Below, in pieces: positions 58,930-64,000 of a stretch of DNA of 64,000 bases (positions are counted from its first letter, which is position 1; every line of letters starts with the position of its first letter). Below the pieces are notes generated by a model. It did no database searches and was not told the origin of the DNA. It worked only from the letters and a program-made list of their open reading frames with translations. Source of the stretch: Agarivorans sp. Alg241-V36 (GTDB lineage Bacteria; Pseudomonadota; Gammaproteobacteria; Enterobacterales; Celerinatantimonadaceae); the NCBI RefSeq assembly GCF_900537085.1, contig NZ_UNRE01000006.1:310001-374000 (forward strand). The letters are read 5' to 3'. The position numbers and the translations under genes were made by a program.

Positions 58930-59254
58930 CTGGCACTAACAGTATGTGTGGTCGATATGACGTGTGTCGACCATGATCTGTTGTAATGGATGAGTAATTT
59001 TGGACACCTGATTAGAGGTTTTCAATACCTCAGGTAGTCCATGAACTGCTAATTTAGAAGAAGCACTGACACAGTTCTGTCCAAAAATGAGCTACCTAGA
59101 CTCTTCGTATCCTTCTTTATTCCAACCTCTGCTTATTTGTGATGTACGTCAAAAAATATAGGGTGTAGTTTCAAAGTAGCGGAAAGAATTCCAATGAAAC
59201 TGAAACCTACAAATAAGTCACTGATTTAGATAAAGCCTTGCTTCATTATTTATG
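58930..59254. other. Right end of the accessory block
   Basis: Holds a small stem TGGTCGA/TCGACCA (about 58957-58981), a possible SDR terminator, and a 91-bp segment with short inverted ends described separately. Confidence 0.4.
58998..59086. repeat. Short segment bounded by TTTTGGACA/TGTCCAAAA inverted repeats
   Basis: Two perfect 9-bp inverted ends bound a non-coding segment. The sequence looks like joined ends of an insertion sequence that has lost its transposase, but the repeat is short and could be chance. Confidence 0.3.
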
Positions 59255-59290
59255 CTGTATATACTAACAGTGTGCTGTATAAACCTACAG
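59255..59290 (+). promoter_or_regulatory. Two SOS boxes upstream of lexA
   Basis: CTGTATATACTAACAG (59255-59270) and CTGTATAAACCTACAG (59275-59290) both fit the LexA box CTG-N10-CAG, ending 7 bases before the start codon. Two adjacent boxes are the known plan for lexA autoregulation. Confidence 0.93.
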
Positions 59291-59297
59291 GTAAATT

Positions 59298-59945
59298 ATG
59301 AAGCCCTTAACACCTCGTCAAACCGAAGTCTTTGAACTTATTCGCCGCCATATTTCCGATACCGGAATGCCGCCAACTCGCGCAGAAATTGCCAAGGAGT
59401 TAGGCTTTCGCTCAGCTAATGCGGCGGAAGAGCACTTACGTGCTTTAGCTAAAAAGGGCGCTATTGAGATGATCCCGGGGGCTTCGCGTGGTATCCGTTT
59501 AAGTGAAGCGTACTTGCCCGCCAGTGCCAATGAGTCTGCGGCCGAGGAAGCAGAGCCGGGTTTACCTTTAATTGGCCAAGTGGCTGCCGGTGAGCCTATT
59601 TTGGCGCAAGAACATGTAGAGTCGCACTATGCGGTAGATGCTAACTTGTTTAACCCTCATGCAGATTATTTGCTGCGGGTGCAAGGTATGAGCATGAAGG
59701 ATATTGGCATAATGGATGGCGATTTACTGGCTGTGCATAAAACCAATGATGTTCACAACGGCCAAGTGGTGGTGGCGCGTTTAGAAGACGATGTTACTGT
59801 TAAGCGTTTTGAGCGCGACGGTAAAATGGTTTACTTGCATCCAGAGAATGAAGAGCTCTCTACTATTGAAGTTGATTTAGAATATCAAAGCATCGAAATA
59901 GAAGGTTTAGCGGTAGGTATTATTCGCACTGCCGATTGGATGTAA
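59298..59945 (+). CDS. lexA: LexA repressor
   Basis: 215 residues. Winged HTH ([20 protein letters not shown] near 26-45), self-cleavage site Ala97-Gly98 (GQVAAGEP), catalytic Ser132 (GMSMKD) and Lys169 (VTVKRF). About a dozen residues longer than E. coli LexA, mostly in an acidic linker ([14 protein letters not shown]). RecA-stimulated self-cleavage opens the SOS regulon. Preceded by two SOS boxes; a strong terminator follows. Confidence 0.98.
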   Translation: MKPLTPRQTEVFELIRRHISDTGMPPTRAEIAKELGFRSANAAEEHLRALAKKGAIEMIPGASRGIRLSEAYLPASANESAAEEAEPGLPLIGQVAAGEPILAQEHVESHYAVDANLFNPHADYLLRVQGMSMKDIGIMDGDLLAVHKTNDVHNGQVVVARLEDDVTVKRFERDGKMVYLHPENEELSTIEVDLEYQSIEIEGLAVGIIRTADWM

Positions 59946-60212
59946 GCCTTACATAGCAATAAGTTCCGCCCTTTTTAAGCCCAAATCAGCCTGATTTGGG
60001 CTTTTGTCGTTAGCATCACATCTTTCGTGTTTATCCATAAAAATCTCAACAATATATTTACATTTCTTTAACTTAGGGGTTAATTTATAAGCAGTAGCTT
60101 GTATTTAGCTGTTGCTGTCTACTACTTTTGGGGTGGGGGATTTCCCTTTTTCTGCAGCTACTTTCCTAGTTTGGAGAGTTGTTGTCGTTGGCTACTAGCA
60201 AAGGAGAGCGCT
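59946..60212. other. Spacer between lexA and coxB
   Basis: Holds the lexA terminator and then an AT-rich region that should contain the cox operon promoter. An open frame runs through its last part in phase with coxB but lacks a ribosome-binding site. Confidence 0.4.
59975..60007 (+). terminator. Terminator of lexA
   Basis: Stem AAGCCCAAATCA/TGATTTGGGCTT with 3-base loop and T's. Confidence 0.92.
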
Positions 60213-61343
60213 GTGGGCCGATGGATTCAGCTATTAATGCTGACATTCTTTTCGTCGCAAGTATTTGCGCAAGAAATGTCATTCAACTTACGTCCGGGTG
60301 TTACCGCCATTAGTGAGCAGGTTTATGGCCTGCACATGACAATTTTTTATATTTGTTGTGCTATTGGGGTGCTGGTGTTTGGCGCCATGTTCTGGGCTAT
60401 TTTTCATCATCGTAAGTCTAAAGGAGCCAAGCCGGCTCAATTTCATGAAAGTACCAAAGTAGAAATTATTTGGACCATTATTCCCTTCATTATTTTGATT
60501 GGAATGGCGATCCCTGCCACTAAAACCCTGCTGGCCATGGAAGATCCTTCCGATGCCGATATCACCATTCAAGTTACGGGTTCTCAGTGGAAGTGGCATT
60601 ACAAGTACTTTGACCGTGAATTAGAGTTCTACAGCGTGCTGGCTTCTGATATGGATGAAGTTAACGGCAAACTGGAAAAACGCAAAAACTACTTGCTTGA
60701 GGTAGACCGCCCACTGGTATTGCCTATCGATAAAAAAGTGCGGTTCTTGATGACCTCAGAAGATGTTATCCACTCGTGGTGGGTACCTGATTTTGCAGTT
60801 AAAAAAGACGCCAACCCAGGCTTTATTAACGAAGCTTGGACCATCATTGATAAACCCGGTATATACCGCGGCCAGTGTGCTGAGTTATGTGGTAAAGACC
60901 ATGGCTTTATGCCGATTGTGGTTATTGCTAAAACTCAGGCCGACTACGATACCTGGCTAGCCGAAGAAGAGGCGGCTTATCTAGCTAAGCAAGCCCAAGA
61001 GTTAGAGCTGGTGGCTATGACCATGGAACAGGATGAGCTGATGTCGCTAGGCAAAAAAGTTTACGACAAGAGCTGTGCGGCTTGTCACCAAGTTAATGGT
61101 GAAGGTTTACCGGGTGTATTCCCTGGTCTTAAAGACAGCCCAATTGCTGTGGGGGATGTAACTAAACACATCGAAGTGGTTGTACACGGGGTACCAGGCA
61201 CTGCAATGCAAGCCTTTGGTAAACAGCTAGGTTTAAAAGAACTGGCTGCTGTAATTACTTACGAGCGTAATGCTTGGGGTAATGATACCGGTGATTTAGT
61301 GCAGGCCAAGGATGTTGTGGCCGTGCAAAACGCAGCGCAGTAG
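60213..61343 (+). CDS. coxB: Cytochrome c oxidase subunit II with fused cytochrome c domain
   Basis: 376 residues from the GTG at 60213, six bases after AAGGAG; upstream in-frame codons are not used. Signal peptide, two membrane helices (about 42-64 and 85-105), cupredoxin domain with the CuA site CAELCGKDHGFM near 225-236, and a C-terminal haem domain (CAACHQ near 287). This fused form is common in aa3-type oxidases of marine gammaproteobacteria. It receives electrons at the periplasmic face. Confidence 0.96.
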   Translation: MGRWIQLLMLTFFSSQVFAQEMSFNLRPGVTAISEQVYGLHMTIFYICCAIGVLVFGAMFWAIFHHRKSKGAKPAQFHESTKVEIIWTIIPFIILIGMAIPATKTLLAMEDPSDADITIQVTGSQWKWHYKYFDRELEFYSVLASDMDEVNGKLEKRKNYLLEVDRPLVLPIDKKVRFLMTSEDVIHSWWVPDFAVKKDANPGFINEAWTIIDKPGIYRGQCAELCGKDHGFMPIVVIAKTQADYDTWLAEEEAAYLAKQAQELELVAMTMEQDELMSLGKKVYDKSCAACHQVNGEGLPGVFPGLKDSPIAVGDVTKHIEVVVHGVPGTAMQAFGKQLGLKELAAVITYERNAWGNDTGDLVQAKDVVAVQNAAQ

Positions 61344-61354
61344 GGAGAGAAATA

Positions 61355-62947
61355 ATGAGCACGATTAGTGACGTTCATGCTGACCATGACGAGCACCATC
61401 ACGGCGCCCCTCGCGGCCTTATGCGTTGGGTATTAACCACTAACCACAAAGACATTGGCTCTATGTATTTGTGGTTCAGTTTTGCCATGTTTATTACCGG
61501 TGGCGCTATGGCTATGGTAATTCGCGCAGAACTGTTTCAACCTGGCTTACAGTTGGTTGAACCTAACTTCTTTAATCAAATGACCACCATGCATGGCCTT
61601 ATTATGGTGTTTGGTGCGGTAATGCCGGCCTTTACTGGATTGGCTAACTGGCTGATTCCAATGATGATTGGCGCGCCAGATATGGCCTTGCCTCGGATGA
61701 ATAACTGGAGCTTTTGGATTCTACCTTTTGCCTTCACCATGCTGTTGGCTTCGTTATTTATGGAAGGCGGCGGCCCCAACTTTGGTTGGACTTTCTACGC
61801 TCCGCTCTCTACTAACTACAGTCCCGATAGTACTGCCTTGTTTGTATTCTCGGTGCATATTATGGGCATCAGTTCGATTATGGGCGCGATCAACGTGATT
61901 GTGACCATTATGAACTTGCGCGCACCTGGTATGACTTACATGAAGCTGCCGCTATTTGTGTGGACCTGGTTTATTACCGCATTTTTGTTGATCGCGGTAA
62001 TGCCGGTGCTCGCTGGAGCGGTCACCATGGTGCTCACTGATAAGTATTTTGGCACCTCGTTTTTTGATGCTGCGGGCGGGGGAGACCCCGTGCTGTTCCA
62101 GCACATATTCTGGTTCTTTGGCCATCCTGAAGTTTACATTATGATTTTGCCGTCATTCGGCATTATCTCGGCCATTGTTCCTGCCTTCTCACGTAAAAGA
62201 TTGTTCGGTTATGCCTCGATGGTTTACGCCACTGCATCTATTGCTGGCTTAAGCTTTGTAGTGTGGGCACACCACATGTTTACCACGGGAATGCCGGTAG
62301 AAGCAGAGCTGTTCTTTATGTTCTGTACCATGCTGATCTCGGTGCCTACCGGGGTGAAGGTATTTAACTGGGTAGCCACCATGTGGCGTGGCTCAATGAC
62401 CTTTGAAACCCCCATGTTGTTTGCGCTGGCCTTTATCGTACTGTTCACTATTGGTGGCTTCTCTGGTTTGATGCTGGCGATTACGCCGGTGGACTTCCAG
62501 TATCATGATACCTATTTTGTGGTGGCGCACTTCCACTATGTATTGGTAACTGGCGCGGTATTCTCGATTATGGCGGCTGCCTATTATTGGCTACCCAAGT
62601 GGACTGGCAACATGTACGACGAAGGTTTGGGTAGGTTGCACTTTTGGTGCTCGCTTATCTCGGTGAATGTGTTGTTCTTCCCAATGCACTTCTTAGGTTT
62701 AGGTGGAATGCCACGGCGTATACCAGACTATGCCCTGCAGTTTGCCGATGTTAACGCCATTGTAAGCATTGGTGGCTTTGCCTTTGGTTTGTCTCAATTC
62801 ATCTTCTTGTACATGGTTATCAAGTGCATTCGCAGCGGTGAACCCGCTCCGGCTAAACCTTGGGAAGGAGCTGAAGGTTTAGAGTGGGATGCACTGCCAT
62901 CGCCAGCGCCTTATCACAGCTTCTCTACTCCGCCGGAGATTAAATAA
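61355..62947 (+). CDS. ctaD: Cytochrome c oxidase subunit I
   Basis: 530 residues with twelve helices. Haem and CuB ligands: the helix II His in TTMHGLIMVFG, FWFFGHPEVYIMILP (with the D-channel Glu, type A1), WAHHMFTTG and HDTYFVVAHFHYVL. Proton-pumping haem-copper oxidase core. 11 bp after coxB. Confidence 0.98.
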   Translation: MSTISDVHADHDEHHHGAPRGLMRWVLTTNHKDIGSMYLWFSFAMFITGGAMAMVIRAELFQPGLQLVEPNFFNQMTTMHGLIMVFGAVMPAFTGLANWLIPMMIGAPDMALPRMNNWSFWILPFAFTMLLASLFMEGGGPNFGWTFYAPLSTNYSPDSTALFVFSVHIMGISSIMGAINVIVTIMNLRAPGMTYMKLPLFVWTWFITAFLLIAVMPVLAGAVTMVLTDKYFGTSFFDAAGGGDPVLFQHIFWFFGHPEVYIMILPSFGIISAIVPAFSRKRLFGYASMVYATASIAGLSFVVWAHHMFTTGMPVEAELFFMFCTMLISVPTGVKVFNWVATMWRGSMTFETPMLFALAFIVLFTIGGFSGLMLAITPVDFQYHDTYFVVAHFHYVLVTGAVFSIMAAAYYWLPKWTGNMYDEGLGRLHFWCSLISVNVLFFPMHFLGLGGMPRRIPDYALQFADVNAIVSIGGFAFGLSQFIFLYMVIKCIRSGEPAPAKPWEGAEGLEWDALPSPAPYHSFSTPPEIK

Positions 62948-62948
62948 T

Positions 62949-63527
62949 ATGCTTGGCCATCGTCGTTTAGTCACAAAACTGCTGGTGGTAGTGGTGGCTA
63001 TGTTCGGCTTTGGTTACGCCTTAGTGCCGCTTTATGACGTGTTTTGTCAGGTTACTGGCATTAACGGCAAAACAGCTAAAGAAGCCAGTGAGCTAAGCCT
63101 AGTTACTGACGAGCAGCGCACCGTAACCGTAGAGTTTATTAGCTATGTACCGCAAGGGCTTAACTGGAAGTTTGGCCCTAAGGTTAACCGAGTAAAAGTG
63201 CATCCGGGTGAAACGCTACAGGTAGATTTTAGCGCGAGTAATCTCACTCCCAAGCGAGGCACGGTACAGGCGGTTCCTTCGGTTAGCCCTGGTTTAGCTG
63301 CCAATCACTTAAAAAAAGTCAGCTGTTTTTGTTTTGAGCAGCAAACCTTAGCCCCGGGTCAACAACAAGATATGCCTTTGTTTTTCTATGTGGACCCAGA
63401 GTTACCTAAAGATATTAATACCTTAACCTTGGCTTACACCTTATTTGCCGTAGAGGGCGAGCCGATTGAATCTGAAACAGCACAAGTAAGTGCCGATGGA
63501 GAGGTGGGCAATGACGCAGCCTTATGA
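62949..63527 (+). CDS. ctaG: Cytochrome c oxidase assembly protein CtaG (Cox11)
   Basis: 192 residues from the ATG at 62949, directly after ctaD; an in-frame extension inside ctaD is rejected. One membrane helix (about 9-28), and the copper-binding KVSCFCFEQQ motif (CFC) near residue 121. Inserts CuB. Overlaps ctaE by 17 bp. Confidence 0.96.
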   Translation: MLGHRRLVTKLLVVVVAMFGFGYALVPLYDVFCQVTGINGKTAKEASELSLVTDEQRTVTVEFISYVPQGLNWKFGPKVNRVKVHPGETLQVDFSASNLTPKRGTVQAVPSVSPGLAANHLKKVSCFCFEQQTLAPGQQQDMPLFFYVDPELPKDINTLTLAYTLFAVEGEPIESETAQVSADGEVGNDAAL

Positions 63528-64000
63528 GAAGTATTATGTTCCCGCACAAAGTATATGGCCAATTGTTGGCGCGGTGGGTTTATTCCTAATTGCGATGGGC
63601 GCGGGTTTTTCTGTTCAGCAAATGGGCAGTGAGCAAAGCTACGGCCTATGGATATTGTCTTGCGGCTTTGTGGTGATAGTTACCATGATGTTTGGCTGGT
63701 TTGGCAATGTTATTCAAGAAAGCATGGATGGCTTATATAGCGCGCAAATGGATCGCTCTTTTCGCCAAGGCATGAGCTGGTTTATTTTTTCTGAAGTAAT
63801 GTTCTTTGGCGCATTTTTTGGTGCTCTATTCTACGCCAGAATGATTGCTGTGCCATGGCTTGGTGGTGCCGGTAACAATGAAATGACCGGCGCAGTGTTG
63901 TGGCCAGAGTTCACAGCTATGTGGCCGCTAGTGGAAACGCCCGGAGGAACAACCACAAAGGCAATGGGGTGGTTCGGTTTACCATTGTTGAACACGGTAA
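63511..64000 (+). CDS. ctaE: Cytochrome c oxidase subunit III (3' end cut by window)
   Basis: ATG at 63511 after GGAGAGGTGGG. The visible 163 residues (MTQPYEKYYVPAQSIWPIVG onward) contain several helices and the family stretch RQGMSWFIFSEVMFFGAFF. The frame is open to the window end. Third core subunit of the aa3 oxidase. Confidence 0.95.
   Translation, partial: MTQPYEKYYVPAQSIWPIVGAVGLFLIAMGAGFSVQQMGSEQSYGLWILSCGFVVIVTMMFGWFGNVIQESMDGLYSAQMDRSFRQGMSWFIFSEVMFFGAFFGALFYARMIAVPWLGGAGNNEMTGAVLWPEFTAMWPLVETPGGTTTKAMGWFGLPLLNTV

Noticed and set aside
60099-60212. Longer N-terminus of CoxB
   Set aside because: No ribosome-binding site at the upstream start, while the GTG at 60213 has AAGGAG and begins a signal peptide.

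Overview
The window is a chromosomal segment of a marine gammaproteobacterium of the Alteromonadales/Vibrionales type; an Agarivorans-like genus is my best guess. The guess rests on gene order (pckA-hslO-hslR-gspC to gspN-yrfG-nudE-cysQ; glpE-glpG-fliL-like-ubiC-ubiA-plsB; lexA followed by aa3-type oxidase genes), moderate GC, a complete type II secretion operon and PEP-CTERM-like exported proteins. It was not tested by any search. I saw no rRNA, tRNA, CRISPR array, prophage or intact transposase gene.

Layout. 1-5.7 kb: partial yiaV-like HlyD gene plus yiaW-like DUF3302 gene, a sialidase-fold protein, a DUF2860 outer-membrane protein, pyrBI and a DksA-like zinc-finger gene. 6-10.3 kb: polyamine-binding protein, pckA, hslO, hslR. 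10.5-21.9 kb: a 12-gene type II secretion operon (gspC to gspN), tightly packed or overlapping. 21.9-28 kb: yrfG, nudE-cysQ, cytochrome c5, ylqF-type GTPase, a membrane coiled-coil protein and an M14 carboxypeptidase. 28-37.5 kb: a PEP-CTERM-like exported protein, gltS, gor, an orphan sensor kinase, a MITE-like inverted-repeat element, prlC and an MscS channel. 38-43 kb: branched-chain amino acid ABC operon livJHMGF. 43-48.8 kb: glpE-glpG, a fliL-like gene, ubiC-ubiA, plsB.

From 48.8 to 59.3 kb there is an accessory block between plsB and lexA, two genes that lie close together in many gammaproteobacteria. It holds a PEP-CTERM-like zinc metalloprotease, a beta-hydroxyacid dehydrogenase, an Asp/Glu racemase family protein convergent with a homocysteine S-methyltransferase family protein, a DUF1254/DUF1214 protein preceded by an overlapping small ORF, a YjbR-like protein, a small membrane protein, and a TetR-haloalkane dehalogenase-SDR locus. 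From 59.3 kb the core resumes with lexA (two SOS boxes) and coxB-ctaD-ctaG-ctaE (ctaE cut by the window end).

The most interesting signal is at 55.9-57.1 kb. Four promoter-like elements share one design: a TTGACA-like -35, a 17-bp spacer holding a copy of a 12-bp palindrome (consensus TAGTGATCACTA), then a -10-like hexamer. Two more palindrome copies lie nearby. They precede the small membrane protein gene, the tetR gene and the dehalogenase-SDR pair; one promoter has no recognisable gene behind it. This looks like a compact TetR-controlled organohalide-response regulon. Also notable are the protease gene whose last codons are made of a terminator hairpin, and the MITE-like element near 34 kb with a possible relic near 36.3 kb.
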